Of a stretch of DNA of 64,000 nucleotides, positions 7,859-17,304 are shown piece by piece. The notes beneath the pieces were generated by a model that worked only from the letters and a program-made list of their open reading frames with translations, was not told the origin of the DNA and made no database searches. Both the position numbers and the translations under genes were made by a program. Source of the stretch: Leisingera sp. NJS204 (GTDB taxonomy: Bacteria > Pseudomonadota > Alphaproteobacteria > Rhodobacterales > Rhodobacteraceae); NCBI RefSeq assembly GCF_004123675.1, contig NZ_CP035417.1, positions 1,665,501-1,729,500 on the forward strand. Reading direction: 5' to 3'. Every line of letters begins with the position of its first letter. Position 1 is the first letter of the stretch.

Positions 7859-9640
7859 TCAGAAAGCGTCTGCGTCCAGCGCCATCACCGTATCAGCACC
7901 GCTTTCGATGCGGGCCAGGTGCAGTTTGGTCGCGGGCAGCCGCCGTGCCATATAGTACCGGCCGGTTGCGAGTTTCGTCTCATAGAACGCCGCGTCAGAA
8001 GACCCAGCGTCAAGCGCTTCCTGCGCGGCCTTGCCCATCTTTGCCCACATCAGGCCCAGGCAAACCTGCCCGAACAGATGCATGAAGTCGTAAGAGCCCG
8101 CCAGCGCGTGATTGGGATCCTTCATGCCGTTTTGCATGAAATACATGCCTGCTGCCTGCAGGTCTTTGGATGCGGCCTTCAGCGGATCAATGAAGTCTTT
8201 GCCGAAAGCCTCTGAAACATCTTTGTTTTCCTGGCAGAACGTTTTTACCAGATCAAAGAACGCCAGCACGTATTTGCCGCCGTGCTGACCCAGCTTGCGG
8301 CCCACCAGGTCCAGCGCCTGCACGCCGTTGGCGCCCTCATAGATCATCGCGATGCGGGCATCGCGGGTGTATTGCGACATGCCTGATTCTTCGATGTAGC
8401 CGTGGCCGCCGTAAATCTGCTGCGCCTGCACGGTCATGTCATAGCCCTGATCGGTCAGGAAACCCTTGATCACCGGCGTCATCAGCGAGATCAGCCCGTC
8501 GGCGTCCTTGTCGTCCGCACGGTGCGCCTGGTCGATCAGGGTGGCACCCCACAGCAGGAACGCGCGCGCGCCCTCGGCAAAGCTTTTCTGGTCCATCAGA
8601 GAGCGGCGGATATCCGGGTGCACAATCAGCGGATCGGCGGGGCCGTCCGGGTTTTTGGCGCCGGTCACATCGCGGCCCTGCAGCCGGTCCTTGGCGTACT
8701 CGACCGCGTTCTGATAGGCGGCCTCGGCCTGGGCCAGACCCTGCATGCCGACCCCCAGACGGGCCTCGTTCATCATGGTGAACATGGCGCGCATGCCTTT
8801 ATGCTCTTCGCCCAGCAGCCAGCCGGTGGCGCCGTCATAATCCATCACACAGGTCGAATTGCCGTGGATGCCCATCTTCTCTTCGATCTTGCCGACCGAG
8901 ACGCCGTTACGCTCCCCCAGCGAGCCGTCCTCATTCACCAGGAACTTGGGCACGATGAACAGGCTGACGCCCTTGATGCCGTCGGGGCCGCCGGGGATTT
9001 TGGCCAGCACCAGATGGACGACGTTTTCCGCCATGTCGTGATCGCCCGAGGAGATGAAGATCTTCTGCCCCGAGATCTTGAAGCTGCCGTCGCCCTGCGG
9101 TTCTGCCTTGCTGCGCATCAGGCCCAGATCGGTGCCGCAATGCGGTTCGGTCAGGTTCATGGTGCCGGTCCACTGACAGCTGACCATATTGGGCAGATAG
9201 GTGGCTTTCTGTTCGTCCGTGCCATGCACCAGAATAGCCGAGGCGGCGCCATGGGTCAGGCCCTGGTACATGGTGAACGCCTGGTTGGCAGAGGAGAAAA
9301 ACTCCCCCACTGCGGTGCCCATCACATAGGGCATGTTCTGGCCGCCGAACTCCTCGGGCATATCCAGCCCGGTCCAGCCGCCTTCCTTGACCTGCTCAAA
9401 GGCCTCTTTGAAGCCCTTGGGCGTATAGACCACGCCGTTTTCCAGCCGGCAGCCCTCGGTGTCGCCCACCACATTCAGGGGGTGCAGCACTGCGCTGGCG
9501 ATCTTGCCGGCTTCTTCCAGCACAGCGCCGGTAAAATCCGGCTCCAGTTCGCTGTATCCGGGGGTGCCGCTGCCGGACACCTTCAAAACGTCATGCAGGA
9601 TGAACTGGGCGTCTTTTGCGGGGGCTGTATAAGAAGGCAT
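7859..9640 (-). CDS. acyl-CoA dehydrogenase, DmdC-like (3-methylmercaptopropionyl-CoA dehydrogenase family)
   Basis: A 593-residue acyl-CoA dehydrogenase, longer than the usual 380 because of an extra C-terminal domain. This size and the N-terminus ([16 protein letters not shown]) are typical of the DmdC family, which oxidises 3-methylthiopropanoyl-CoA in DMSP demethylation, and of close relatives acting on other acyl-CoAs. The catalytic base is E435 ([15 protein letters not shown]). FAD-binding segments are seen at [16 protein letters not shown] and [14 protein letters not shown]. Roseobacters usually carry several paralogues, so the true substrate is uncertain. A MerR regulator lies directly upstream on the same strand (74-base gap) and probably controls it. 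Confidence 0.88.
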   Translation of the reverse strand: MPSYTAPAKDAQFILHDVLKVSGSGTPGYSELEPDFTGAVLEEAGKIASAVLHPLNVVGDTEGCRLENGVVYTPKGFKEAFEQVKEGGWTGLDMPEEFGGQNMPYVMGTAVGEFFSSANQAFTMYQGLTHGAASAILVHGTDEQKATYLPNMVSCQWTGTMNLTEPHCGTDLGLMRSKAEPQGDGSFKISGQKIFISSGDHDMAENVVHLVLAKIPGGPDGIKGVSLFIVPKFLVNEDGSLGERNGVSVGKIEEKMGIHGNSTCVMDYDGATGWLLGEEHKGMRAMFTMMNEARLGVGMQGLAQAEAAYQNAVEYAKDRLQGRDVTGAKNPDGPADPLIVHPDIRRSLMDQKSFAEGARAFLLWGATLIDQAHRADDKDADGLISLMTPVIKGFLTDQGYDMTVQAQQIYGGHGYIEESGMSQYTRDARIAMIYEGANGVQALDLVGRKLGQHGGKYVLAFFDLVKTFCQENKDVSEAFGKDFIDPLKAASKDLQAAGMYFMQNGMKDPNHALAGSYDFMHLFGQVCLGLMWAKMGKAAQEALDAGSSDAAFYETKLATGRYYMARRLPATKLHLARIESGADTVMALDADAF

Positions 9641-9714
9641 TGCGGTCCTCTTCAGGGGTCTTGTTGCTTAGGGTCGGTGCCGGGCAGGCCGGCGGAATAG
9701 GGCGGGGCGGCTGC

Positions 9715-10116
9715 CTATTGGGCGGCCTCCTGCTTGGCCCGCATCGAGGCGATCATCTTTTCGCCCCAGGCCAGCTGGTCTTTCAGGTCCTCGATCGCTT
9801 CGGTCAGCTCTTCGCGCTGGCGCTCCATATCGGCAAGCCGCTCGCGGCCGACCTCATAGGTCTTGGTGAGCTGGGTCACCTGCTGGTCACCGGCATGGTA
9901 CAGATCCAGCAGCTGGCGGATTTCCTCCAGGCTGAACCCGAACCGCTTGCCGCGCAGGATCAGCTTCAGCCGGGCGCGGTCGCGTTTGGTGAACAACCGC
10001 TTCTGGCCGTCGCGGATCGGGAACAGCAGTTCCTTGGCCTCGTAGAACCGGAGCGTGCGGGGCGTGACGTCATATGCCTCGCACATCTCCCGGATGGTCA
10101 TGGTTTTCTCAGTCAT
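9715..10116 (-). CDS. MerR family transcriptional regulator (beta-oxidation-linked)
   Basis: About 133 residues from the ATG at 10116; an ATG three bases earlier (10119) is also possible, with AAGAG in front. The N-terminal winged helix reads MTIREMCEAYDVTPRTLRFYE, the MerR DNA-binding signature, followed by KRLFTKRDRARLKLILRGKRFGFSLEEI. The C-terminal half is a long coiled coil (about residues 80-130) for dimerisation, with no metal-binding Cys cluster. Similar MerR proteins (LiuR-like) control acyl-CoA and branched-chain amino acid breakdown. Position directly before the DmdC-like gene supports such a role. Confidence 0.88.
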   Translation of the reverse strand: MTEKTMTIREMCEAYDVTPRTLRFYEAKELLFPIRDGQKRLFTKRDRARLKLILRGKRFGFSLEEIRQLLDLYHAGDQQVTQLTKTYEVGRERLADMERQREELTEAIEDLKDQLAWGEKMIASMRAKQEAAQ

Positions 10117-10183
10117 CATCGTTACTCTTACGGCTTGGTGCAGGACCAAGCTGGGCGCATCCGGCTTTTCGATCAAGACTGAC

Positions 10184-10260
10184 TTTACGTTTACGTAAGT
10201 TGTACGTTGCGTCACTTTGGGCTGAGTGAAAGGTTCGTAAAACGAACATAAAGTGACGCA
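10184..10260. promoter_or_regulatory. candidate MerR operator/promoter region with nested inverted repeats
   Basis: Read directly: TTTACGT followed by TTACGTAA; TGCGTCACTTT (10208-10218) with its exact reverse complement at 10250-10260; and, inside that loop, GTTCGT-AAA-ACGAAC (10233-10247). All lie 70-145 bases upstream of the minus-strand MerR gene. MerR regulators bind dyads in their own promoters, so autoregulation is plausible, but which dyad is used is unknown. Confidence 0.5.
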
Positions 10261-10360
10261 GCGTTACGGATTGGTGCCCTCGCCAGAGCAAGGTTCCGAA
10301 GCCTTGAAAGGAATGTTTTGCAGACGAATCCAGCAGCCCGGAATCAAAACCAAGGCGTCA

Positions 10361-10525
10361 GGCAAGCGCTTGCCGGCCGTGCTTTGCGGCGCATAGCACG
10401 AGAGACCGCCCCAAAGGGCCGACGCCCTTGCAGCCTGGCATCACATTAAAAATACAGCGCTGCCTGGCTGCTGGAAAGCGGCAGGCAAAACAGTCCGGCA
10501 CCCGCCCCGCGGGCAGGCGCTTGCC
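10361..10525. repeat. two near-identical 14-bp palindromes
   Basis: GGCAAGCGCTTGCC at 10361-10374 is a perfect palindrome. GGCAGGCGCTTGCC at 10512-10525 differs by one base and sits inside a longer CGGGCA...TGCCCG hairpin. The second may help end transcription of the second MerR gene, though no T-tract follows on that strand. Confidence 0.45.
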
Positions 10526-10570
10526 CGGCTTATTAAAACGGGACTGGCTTAGGATAGATGTCGAAGGAGA

Positions 10571-10939
10571 TTACTTCAGCAGCGCCCGGGTGCTTTCGCG
10601 CAGCTCGCTCAGCTCTTCAATGGCCTCATTGATCTGTTCACGCTGCTTTTCCAGTTCCACCAGCTGACGGTCAGCCATTTCCATGAATGCATGGTTCTGG
10701 GCGTCATTGCTCTCTTTTTCATAGATCATGAGCCACTGGCGGATCTCTTCCAGCTGAAAGCCGAACTTGCGCCCGCGCAGGATCAGCTTCATCCGCGCCC
10801 GCTCCCGTGCGCCATAGAAACGCGACCGGCCTTCGCGGTCCGGCTGCAGCAATTCGATGTATTCATAGTAGCGCAGCGTCCGCGGCGTAACCTCGAACTC
10901 GGCGCACATTTCTTTGAATGACAATCTGTTGTCGGTCAT
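10571..10939 (-). CDS. MerR family transcriptional regulator (second copy)
   Basis: A 122-residue protein starting at the ATG at 10939 behind a clear GGGAGAAG ribosome binding site; a longer in-frame reading up to 11218 is not needed. The winged helix ([25 protein letters not shown]) and the [24 protein letters not shown] segment closely resemble the MerR protein at 9715-10116, so the two are paralogues. The C-terminus is a coiled coil with no effector-binding Cys. It is divergent from two PaaI thioesterases and a MATE gene, with 124 bases between, and may regulate them or its own promoter. Confidence 0.88.
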   Translation of the reverse strand: MTDNRLSFKEMCAEFEVTPRTLRYYEYIELLQPDREGRSRFYGARERARMKLILRGRKFGFQLEEIRQWLMIYEKESNDAQNHAFMEMADRQLVELEKQREQINEAIEELSELRESTRALLK

Positions 10940-11063
10940 CCGTCTTCTCCCTTGCCGGGAACCTATGCACTTGCAGCGAACAGTGCAACCTCCGCGGCGG
11001 CACTCTTGCGCTTTCGCCGGGGCGGGGCCAAAGATGAAGCAGACAATCCAAAGGGGCAGCCCC

Positions 11064-11486
11064 ATGGCCGACAAGACCGACCTCGCGCGCCAGTTCATCG
11101 AAGCGATCCCCCATGCCCAGCAATTGGGCATGAAGCTGACTGAGATCAGCGACGGCACTGCCGAAATCCGCATGGCGTATGATGAAAAGCTGATCGGCGA
11201 CCCCGCAACCGGCGTCATTCACGGCGGCGCGGTCTCGGCGCTGATGGACACCTGCTGCGGCGCCGCAGTGATGAGCCATCCTTCGGCGCCGGGCGGCACT
11301 GCCACCATCGATCTTCGCATCGATTACATGCGCCCGGCAACGCCGGGACAGGCGATTACCACCCGCGCCACCTGCCACCAGATCACCCGCAGCGTCGCCT
11401 TTGTCCGCGCCGTGGCGATGGACGAGGACACAGACCGCCCCGTCGCCACCGCCGCGGGCGCCTTTACCGTGGAGAAGAAGTTTTGA
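11064..11486 (+). CDS. PaaI family hotdog thioesterase
   Basis: A 140-residue hotdog-fold thioesterase hydrolysing acyl-CoA. The start at 11064 follows AAGGGG; an in-frame ATG-less extension upstream is rejected because it would run into the divergent MerR promoter. Family signature G-V-I-H-G-G-A (about residue 52) with D in ALMDTCCG is present. Its stop overlaps the TTG start of the next, related thioesterase. Likely it forms a paralogous pair, possibly acting as a hetero-oligomer; the substrate is unknown. Confidence 0.88.
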   Translation: MADKTDLARQFIEAIPHAQQLGMKLTEISDGTAEIRMAYDEKLIGDPATGVIHGGAVSALMDTCCGAAVMSHPSAPGGTATIDLRIDYMRPATPGQAITTRATCHQITRSVAFVRAVAMDEDTDRPVATAAGAFTVEKKF

Positions 11487-12001
11487 GCCGCCCCCGTCCA
11501 GAACCGATCCAGGTGGTCAAGCAGCGCCGCGATGCGGCCCTGTCGGCGCTGGTGGATTCGGTGCCCTATATCCGCTTTCTGAACGTGACATTTGAGCGCC
11601 GCGGAGATGAGCTGACGGCGCAGCTGAATTTTGATGACAAGCTGATCGGTAACCCGTTCCTGCCCGCCATTCACGGCGGGGTGACAGCGGCCTTCCTGGA
11701 AATCACCGCGATGATCACGCTCAATTGGTCGCACCTGTGGCAGCGCATCGAATCCGGCGATCTGGATCCGGCGGAAATGGCCAAGGGCAACCTGCCGCGC
11801 CAGCCCAAGACCATCGACTTCACCGTCGATTACCTGCGCTCAGGCCTGCCGCGCGATGCCTATGCCCGCGCCCGGGTGAACCGGTCAGGGCGCCGCTATG
11901 CCTCGGTGCATGTAGAGGCCTGGCAGGATCACAAGGACAAGCTGTTCGCCCAGGCCACCGGCCATTTCCTGATGCCGCAGGATCAGAACGGCGAAGGCTG
12001 A
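11483..12001 (+). CDS. PaaI family thioesterase, second paralogue (TTG start)
   Basis: A 172-residue hotdog thioesterase with a TTG start overlapping the stop of the preceding gene (TTGA). The active-site segment is [16 protein letters not shown] (about residues 61-76), where the Asp of the upstream paralogue is replaced by Glu. The protein is longer by an insert of about 25 residues around [20 protein letters not shown]. It is translationally coupled to the thioesterase upstream, and the MATE gene starts 4 bases after its stop. Confidence 0.85.
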   Translation: MSRPRPEPIQVVKQRRDAALSALVDSVPYIRFLNVTFERRGDELTAQLNFDDKLIGNPFLPAIHGGVTAAFLEITAMITLNWSHLWQRIESGDLDPAEMAKGNLPRQPKTIDFTVDYLRSGLPRDAYARARVNRSGRRYASVHVEAWQDHKDKLFAQATGHFLMPQDQNGEG

Positions 12002-12005
12002 CCCG

Positions 12006-13325
12006 ATGACCAGCGTCGGCCATGAGATCACCCATAAACGGGTGCTGAAAATCGCTTTGCCGATTGTGCTGTCCAACGCCACGGTGCCGATCCTGGGTGC
12101 GGTGGATACCGGCGTCGTGGGACAGATGGGCCAGGCCGCACCGATAGGTGCGGTTGGTATTGGCGCGGTGATCCTGGCGACGATCTATTGGATCTTCGGT
12201 TTCCTGCGCATGGGCACCACTGGCCTTGCGGCGCAGGCCCGCGGGGCCGGGGACTGGGCTGAGACAGGCGCCCTTCTGACGCGCGGTTTGCTGCTGGCCT
12301 TTGCGGCCGGTGCCGTTTTCATCATTGCACAAGGTGCGGTGTTCTGGGGCGCCTTTGCGCTGGCGCCCGCCAGTGCCGAGGTCGAAGACCTGGCGCGGGA
12401 CTACCTGCAGATCCGGATCTGGGGGGCGCCTGCCACGATTGCGCTTTATGCCGTCACCGGCTGGCTGATCGCGGTCGAGCGCACCCGCGGCGTGTTCCTG
12501 CTGCAGGTCTGGATGAACGGGCTCAACATCGTGCTGGACCTGTGGTTTGTGCTAGGTCTTGGCTGGGGTGTCGAAGGCGTTGCCATTGCCACGCTGATTG
12601 CGGAATGGACCGGGCTGGCCCTGGGGCTGTACCTGTGCCGTGATGCCTTTGCCGGTGACCAATGGCGCGACTGGGCGCGGGTGTTCGACCCGGCGCGGCT
12701 GAAGCGGATGATGCAAGTCAATGGCGATATCATGGTGCGCTCGGTGCTGCTGACCGGCTCTTTTACCACCTTCCTGTTCATCGGCTCCGGCATCGGCGAT
12801 GTGAACCTCGCCGCCAATCAGATCCTGCTGCAGTTTGTCGAAATCACCGCCTTTGCGCTGGACGGCTTTGCCTTCTCTGCCGAAGCGCTGGTGGGCGGTG
12901 CCGTCGGTGCCAAGGCCCGCCAAAGATTGCGCCGTGCGGCGGTGATCACCTCGCAATGGGGCGTCGGCGGGGCGGTTCTGCTTGGCATTGCCTTTGCACT
13001 CGGCGGCCCCTGGCTGATCGACCTCATGTCCACGTCGCCGGAAGTACGCGAGGCGGGGCGGGTGTTTCTGGTCTGGGCGGCGGTGCTGCCGGTCCTCAGC
13101 GTGGCGAGCTACATGTTCGACGGCATCTATATCGGCGCCACTTGGACCCGCGATATGCGGTGGGCGATGCTGCAATCGGTGGCCATCTATGTGACGGCGC
13201 TGCTGCTGCTGGTTCCAGCCTTTGGCAATCATGGCCTTTGGGCCGCGCTGATCGTGCTGAACATCGCCCGCGGCGTCACGCTGGGCCTGCGCTATCCGCG
13301 GCTGGAGGCGCAGGTGGGCATTTGA
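12006..13325 (+). CDS. MATE family efflux transporter (DinF-like)
   Basis: A 439-residue inner-membrane protein with about twelve hydrophobic segments in two homologous halves, the layout of MATE/DinF cation-coupled drug exporters. N-terminal LPIVLSNATVPILGAVDTGVVG is characteristic of the DinF branch. It begins 4 bases after the thioesterase stop, so it belongs to that operon. The substrate cannot be predicted. A GC hairpin lies just after the stop. Confidence 0.88.
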   Translation: MTSVGHEITHKRVLKIALPIVLSNATVPILGAVDTGVVGQMGQAAPIGAVGIGAVILATIYWIFGFLRMGTTGLAAQARGAGDWAETGALLTRGLLLAFAAGAVFIIAQGAVFWGAFALAPASAEVEDLARDYLQIRIWGAPATIALYAVTGWLIAVERTRGVFLLQVWMNGLNIVLDLWFVLGLGWGVEGVAIATLIAEWTGLALGLYLCRDAFAGDQWRDWARVFDPARLKRMMQVNGDIMVRSVLLTGSFTTFLFIGSGIGDVNLAANQILLQFVEITAFALDGFAFSAEALVGGAVGAKARQRLRRAAVITSQWGVGGAVLLGIAFALGGPWLIDLMSTSPEVREAGRVFLVWAAVLPVLSVASYMFDGIYIGATWTRDMRWAMLQSVAIYVTALLLLVPAFGNHGLWAALIVLNIARGVTLGLRYPRLEAQVGI

Positions 13326-13334
13326 GTATTCAGG

Positions 13335-13352
13335 GCGGGCCTATTGGCCCGC
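13335..13352. terminator. hairpin between convergent MATE and arsC-like genes
   Basis: GCGGGCC, loop TATT, GGCCCGC is a perfect 7-bp stem immediately after the MATE stop and before the end of the convergent ArsC-like gene. It lacks a T-tract. Confidence 0.5.
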
Positions 13353-13361
13353 AGCCGCCAC

Positions 13362-13709
13362 TTACAGCAGCGTTTCAATCGCCTCGGTGGGGCGTCCGAT
13401 CACAGCCTTGCCATCCTTAATCGCAATCGGGCGCTCGATCAGGATCGGGTTCGCGGCCATGGCTGCCAGCAGCTCTTCCTCGGTGCTGTCCTTGGTCAGG
13501 CCCAGCTCTTTGAAGACTTTTTCGCCGGTCCGTACCATCTCCACCGCAGGCACATTGAGTGCGGCCAATACGGTCTTCAGCTCCTGGACCGAAGGCGTAT
13601 CTTCCAGATACACCCGCGTCTGCACATCCGCGCCGCGCTCCTCAATCAGCGCAAGGCCCGCGCGGGATTTTGAGCATTTCGGGTAATGCCAATAAGTAAT
13701 CACAGCCAA
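13362..13709 (-). CDS. arsC: arsenate reductase family (ArsC/Spx-like) protein
   Basis: A 115-residue thioredoxin-fold protein with the ArsC motif at the N-terminus ([11 protein letters not shown], catalytic Cys12) and the C-terminal [17 protein letters not shown] segment, where the Arg used for substrate binding is conserved. Glutaredoxin-linked ArsC reduces arsenate to arsenite. No arsenite pump or arsR gene is near, so this may be a housekeeping ArsC/YffB-type protein. Its start overlaps pyrD by 10 bases, the last gene of DUF952-pyrD-arsC. Confidence 0.83.
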   Translation of the reverse strand: MAVITYWHYPKCSKSRAGLALIEERGADVQTRVYLEDTPSVQELKTVLAALNVPAVEMVRTGEKVFKELGLTKDSTEEELLAAMAANPILIERPIAIKDGKAVIGRPTEAIETLL

Positions 13710-14758
13710 TCCTTCCGTTTGGTGCCAACCGCCTGTGCGACGTTGTCAAAGCCATCCCGCGCCAGCAGCGCGTCCAGCCCGCGGGCGATGTCTCCGGCCA
13801 ACGACAACCCGCCATAGACCATCGCGGTGTAGAACTGCACCGCTGACGCCCCGGCGCAGATCTTGGCATAGGCCTGCTCCGCCGTGCTGATACCGCCGAC
13901 ACCGACCAGCGGCACTTGGCCCTCCAGCAGCTCCGACAGCTGCGCAAGCACCCGGGTGGATTTTTCAAACAGCGGCGCTCCGGACAGACCGCCGGCCTCA
14001 CCCTTATGGGCACTTCGCAGACCGTCGCGCGACAGGGTGGTGTTGGTGGCAATCACCGCGTCGATGCCGGATTCCAAGGCAACGGCGGCGATGTCCGCAA
14101 TGCCTTCGCGGTCCAGATCCGGGGCAATCTTCAGGAAGACCGGCACCCGGCGGCTCAGTCGGTTACGGGTCCCAATGACGCCTGCCAGCAAAGCCGTGAG
14201 CGCCGCCTTGCCCTGCAGGTCGCGCAGTTTTTCGGTGTTGGGGGAGGACACGTTGACAGTGGCAAAGTCCAGATGCGCACCGCAATGGGCCAGCACCTTG
14301 GCAAAATCCGCCGCGCGGTCCTCGCTGTCCTTGTTGGCGCCGAGGTTCAGGCCGATGACGGCTTCGCGGGGACGTTGCGCCAGCCGGGCAGCGATCGCCT
14401 CCATGCCCTCGTTGTTGAAGCCGAAGCGGTTGATCGCCGCCTTGTCCTCGGTCAGGCGGAACAGGCGCGGCTTGGGGTTGCCGGGCTGCGGGCGCGGGGT
14501 GGCAGCACCGACCTCGATGAAACCAAATCCGGACTTCGCCAGCGGCGCCAACGCCTCGGCGTTTTTGTCATAGCCTGCGGCGAGGCCCACCGGGTTCGGC
14601 AGATCAATGCCTGCCAGTGTGGTCCCCAGCCGCGCCGAAGTCACCGGGCCGGGGGCAGGCGCCAGCCCCATGGTCAGCGCCTTGATTGACAGGCCATGGG
14701 CGGTTTCCGGATCGGTCTTGTGCAGGGCGGCCAGTGCCAGTTTCTCGGTCAGCTTCAT
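13700..14758 (-). CDS. pyrD: dihydroorotate dehydrogenase (quinone), class 2
   Basis: A 352-residue FMN enzyme oxidising dihydroorotate to orotate with quinone in pyrimidine synthesis, bound to the inner membrane through its N-terminal helices. The start at 14758 ([18 protein letters not shown]) gives the 4-base ATGA overlap with the DUF952 gene; longer in-frame readings are rejected. Motifs: [12 protein letters not shown] (FMN/substrate), [30 protein letters not shown] with the class 2 catalytic Ser, and [14 protein letters not shown]. The length is normal for class 2 PyrD. Confidence 0.94.
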   Translation of the reverse strand: MKLTEKLALAALHKTDPETAHGLSIKALTMGLAPAPGPVTSARLGTTLAGIDLPNPVGLAAGYDKNAEALAPLAKSGFGFIEVGAATPRPQPGNPKPRLFRLTEDKAAINRFGFNNEGMEAIAARLAQRPREAVIGLNLGANKDSEDRAADFAKVLAHCGAHLDFATVNVSSPNTEKLRDLQGKAALTALLAGVIGTRNRLSRRVPVFLKIAPDLDREGIADIAAVALESGIDAVIATNTTLSRDGLRSAHKGEAGGLSGAPLFEKSTRVLAQLSELLEGQVPLVGVGGISTAEQAYAKICAGASAVQFYTAMVYGGLSLAGDIARGLDALLARDGFDNVAQAVGTKRKDWL

Positions 14759-15093
14759 GCCATCTCCTCCGGGAATTGATGCACGCCCTCCGCCAGCGGC
14801 AGCGGTTTGGCCCAGACCACATCGCTCAGTCGGATATTGCGGTAGAGATGCGGGAATTCGGCGCCGCCGCGGGAAATCTCCCACTTCAGGTCCGCCCCCA
14901 TCGCGTCCGCGTCGCAGGCCAGCAGGGTCAGCCCCTCGGCACCGGCAAAATGCTTGGCCGCGGTTTCCGCCGCCTGGGTTGCGGTGGAGAAATGGACGTA
15001 ACCGTCCGCCACATCAATCGGCGCGCCAGTGGTTTCGCCCGCCGCCTGCAGTGCGGCCCATTCGTCCGCCCGGAAAATCTTGTAAATCAGCAT
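14755..15093 (-). CDS. DUF952 family protein
   Basis: A 112-residue protein starting at the ATG at 15093 ([15 protein letters not shown]). The segment [25 protein letters not shown] is characteristic of DUF952, a small ART-like fold of unknown activity often found next to pyrD in alphaproteobacteria. It overlaps pyrD by 4 bases and is the first gene of this three-gene operon. The biochemical function is unknown. Confidence 0.85.
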   Translation of the reverse strand: MLIYKIFRADEWAALQAAGETTGAPIDVADGYVHFSTATQAAETAAKHFAGAEGLTLLACDADAMGADLKWEISRGGAEFPHLYRNIRLSDVVWAKPLPLAEGVHQFPEEMA

Positions 15094-15255
15094 GACGGCC
15101 TGATGCCTTGTGTTTGCGGGTGAATCAAGGGGGATTGGCGGCGGCAGCCGCGCAGAGCTGACGCAAGGGGAGGCGGCGGCCTGGCTTTTCCCCTTTGACC
15201 GGCGCAGGCTTTGGGCGCAGGATTTTCCCAACACAGATCAACAGGAGCGCCCCAA

Positions 15256-16836
15256 ATGATTGCACGCATTCTCACGTCGGTTGCAGCCCTGACCCTCACA
15301 GCCGGCGCGGTGGCGGCGGAGTACAAGCTGACCATCCTGCACACCAACGATTTCCACGCGCGGTTCGAGCCGATCAACAAATACGACAGCACCTGCGACG
15401 GTGAGGATCAGGCCGAAGGCAAGTGTTTCGGCGGCACCGCGCGGCTGGTGACGGCCATCGCGGAGGCGCGGGCGCGGGCGGAGCATTCGATTCTGGTGGA
15501 TGGCGGCGACCAGTTCCAGGGTTCGCTGTTCTATACCTATTACAAGGGCAAGGCCGCGGCGGAATTCATGACCCAGCTGGGCTATGACGGGATGACCGTC
15601 GGTAATCATGAGTTTGACGACGGGCCGGAGGTGCTGCGCGGCTTCATGGATGCGGTGGGCTTTCCCGTCTTGATGTCCAATGCTGATGTCTCGGGCGAAC
15701 CGGCGCTGGCGGATGTGCTGAAGAAATCCACGGTGATCGAGCGCGGCGGCGAGAAGATCGGCCTTATCGGCCTGACGCCCGAAGATACGCATGAGCTGGC
15801 AAGCCCCGGTAAGAACGTGCATTTTTCCGACCCCGTGGCGGCGGTGCAGGCAGAGGTCGACAGGCTGACCGCGGAAGGCGTGACCAAGATCGTGGTGCTG
15901 AGCCATTCCGGCTATGGCATCGACCAGCGGGTGGCGGCGGAAACCACCGGGGTGGATGTGATCGTCGGCGGCCACAGTAACACCTACCTGTCCAACAGGT
16001 CGGACAAGGCCGCTGGCCCGTACCCAACCGTGGTTAACGGGGTGCAGATCGTACAGGCCTATGCCTATGGCAAGTTCCTGGGTGAATTGAGCGTGACCTT
16101 CGACGATGCGGGCAATGTGATCAGCGCCTCAGGTGAGCCATTGATCATGGATGCCGCCGTCAGCGAAGATGCGGCCACCCTGGACCGGATTGCCGAACTG
16201 GCGCAGCCGCTGGATGAGATCCGCAACAAGGTGGTGGCGGAAACGGCCGCACCGGTTGAGGGCAACCGTGACATTTGCCGGGTGCAGGAATGCCAGATGG
16301 GAAATCTGGTGGCTGATGCGATGCTGGACCACGTGCGGGATCAGGGCGTGACCATTGCCATTGCCAACTCCGGCGGCATTCGCGCCAGTCTGGATGCCGG
16401 CGCCGTCACCATGGGCGAAGTGCTGACCATCCTGCCGTTTCAAAATACGCTGTCGACCTTTGAGATCAGCGGCGCAACCCTCATCCAAGCGCTGGAAAAC
16501 GGGGTCAGCCAGGTGGAGGAGGTCAAGGGCCGCTTTCCGCAGGTTGCAGGCCTTACATTCAGCTGGGACGCCTCAGCTGCGCCGAACGAGGGCCGCATCA
16601 GGCAAGTGATGGTGGCCGAGGGCGGGGGTTTTGTGCCGATTGATCCGGCAAAGAGATACCTTGTGGTCACCAATGACTATGTCCGCAACGGCGGCGACGG
16701 TTATGCGATGTTCGAGGGCGACGACAAGAATGCCTATGATTTTGGCCCTGATGTGGCCGATGTGCTGGCAGGATATCTGGCGGCGCAAGGCCCGTATTCG
16801 CCCTATACCGACGGGCGGATATCGCGGATGAAATAG
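15256..16836 (+). CDS. periplasmic 5'-nucleotidase / metallophosphatase
   Basis: About 526 residues from the ATG at 15256, behind AGGAG; the N-terminus is a signal peptide (MIARILTSVAALTLTAGAVAA), so the protein is exported. The N-terminal calcineurin-like metal site is complete: ILHTNDFHARFE, GGDQFQGS, GNHEFDDG, LSHSGYGID, GGHSNTYL. The C-terminal nucleotide-binding domain has ANSGGIRASLDAG and NDYVRNGGDGYAMF. It removes phosphate from nucleotides in the periplasm. It is distantly related to SoxB at 49655, which shares this fold. Confidence 0.92.
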   Translation: MIARILTSVAALTLTAGAVAAEYKLTILHTNDFHARFEPINKYDSTCDGEDQAEGKCFGGTARLVTAIAEARARAEHSILVDGGDQFQGSLFYTYYKGKAAAEFMTQLGYDGMTVGNHEFDDGPEVLRGFMDAVGFPVLMSNADVSGEPALADVLKKSTVIERGGEKIGLIGLTPEDTHELASPGKNVHFSDPVAAVQAEVDRLTAEGVTKIVVLSHSGYGIDQRVAAETTGVDVIVGGHSNTYLSNRSDKAAGPYPTVVNGVQIVQAYAYGKFLGELSVTFDDAGNVISASGEPLIMDAAVSEDAATLDRIAELAQPLDEIRNKVVAETAAPVEGNRDICRVQECQMGNLVADAMLDHVRDQGVTIAIANSGGIRASLDAGAVTMGEVLTILPFQNTLSTFEISGATLIQALENGVSQVEEVKGRFPQVAGLTFSWDASAAPNEGRIRQVMVAEGGGFVPIDPAKRYLVVTNDYVRNGGDGYAMFEGDDKNAYDFGPDVADVLAGYLAAQGPYSPYTDGRISRMK

Positions 16837-16865
16837 GCGCTGTCAACTAGGTCCGAACCGGATCT

Positions 16866-16887
16866 AATGTTTCGCGCGCGAAACATT
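16866..16887. promoter_or_regulatory. 22-bp perfect palindrome downstream of the nucleotidase
   Basis: AATGTTTCGCG followed directly by CGCGAAACATT, 29 bases after the nucleotidase stop and about 100 bases before the DUF1992 gene. No T-tract follows, so it is a poor rho-independent terminator; it may be an operator for a dimeric repressor acting on the downstream gene, or an mRNA 3' structure. Confidence 0.5.
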
Positions 16888-16989
16888 CGGGCAGGGGGGC
16901 TGCCGCATTATTTTCGGGGACTGTTAACCTATGCCGGCGGTTCGTAAACGGGCTGGCGGGTGGCAGGGGGGCATGGCAGAATGCGGGTC

Positions 16990-17298
16990 ATGGACCACCC
17001 GCTGATCGACCTCATCAATGCCCGGATCGAAGCCGCCGAGAAGGATGGCGCCTTTGACAATTTGCAAGGCGCCGGCAGGCCTCTGCCGGACTGCGATGAT
17101 CCGGAGAATGAACTGGTCAACCGGCTGGTGCGCGAAAGCGGCGGGGTGCCGGAGTTTGTGAGCCTGTCGCGCGAGCTGCAGCGCCTGCGGGCAGAGCTGC
17201 GCGAGGCCGGCGACCGCAGCCGCCGGCAGGAGATCCTGAAAGAGATGTCGATGATGGATGCCCGGCTGGAATTGGCGCGTAAAGCTTATACGAAATAG
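16990..17298 (+). CDS. DUF1992 (DnaJ C28-like domain) protein
   Basis: About 102 residues, all-helical and charged. The start MDHPLIDLINARIEAAEKDGAFDNL is the family hallmark, and GAGRPLP(D) follows; an ATG at 16981 with better spacing from a G-tract is equally possible. This domain is found alone in bacteria and in the eukaryotic DNAJC28 protein. Its function is unknown. It converges with the TPR-sulfotransferase gene with only 6 bases between the ends. Confidence 0.8.
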   Translation: MDHPLIDLINARIEAAEKDGAFDNLQGAGRPLPDCDDPENELVNRLVRESGGVPEFVSLSRELQRLRAELREAGDRSRRQEILKEMSMMDARLELARKAYTK

Positions 17299-17304
17299 GC
17301 CGGT

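Larger units (their letters stand above)
10117..10570. other. 454-base non-coding region between two MerR genes, rich in inverted repeats
   Basis: No gene is supported here. Directly before the first MerR gene there are a TTACGTAA palindrome (10191-10198), an outer inverted repeat (10208-10218 with 10250-10260) and an inner one (10233-10238 with 10242-10247). Further on are a 14-bp palindrome at 10361-10374, a small AAGGGC/GCCCTT stem at 10414-10429, and a near copy of the 14-mer at 10512-10525, the last close to the 3' end of the second MerR gene. Confidence 0.6.

Noticed and set aside
8402..9700. 432-residue open frame opposite the DmdC-like acyl-CoA dehydrogenase
   Set aside because: Antisense shadow of a clearly conserved enzyme; its His/Gly-rich composition is typical of reversed GC-rich coding sequence.
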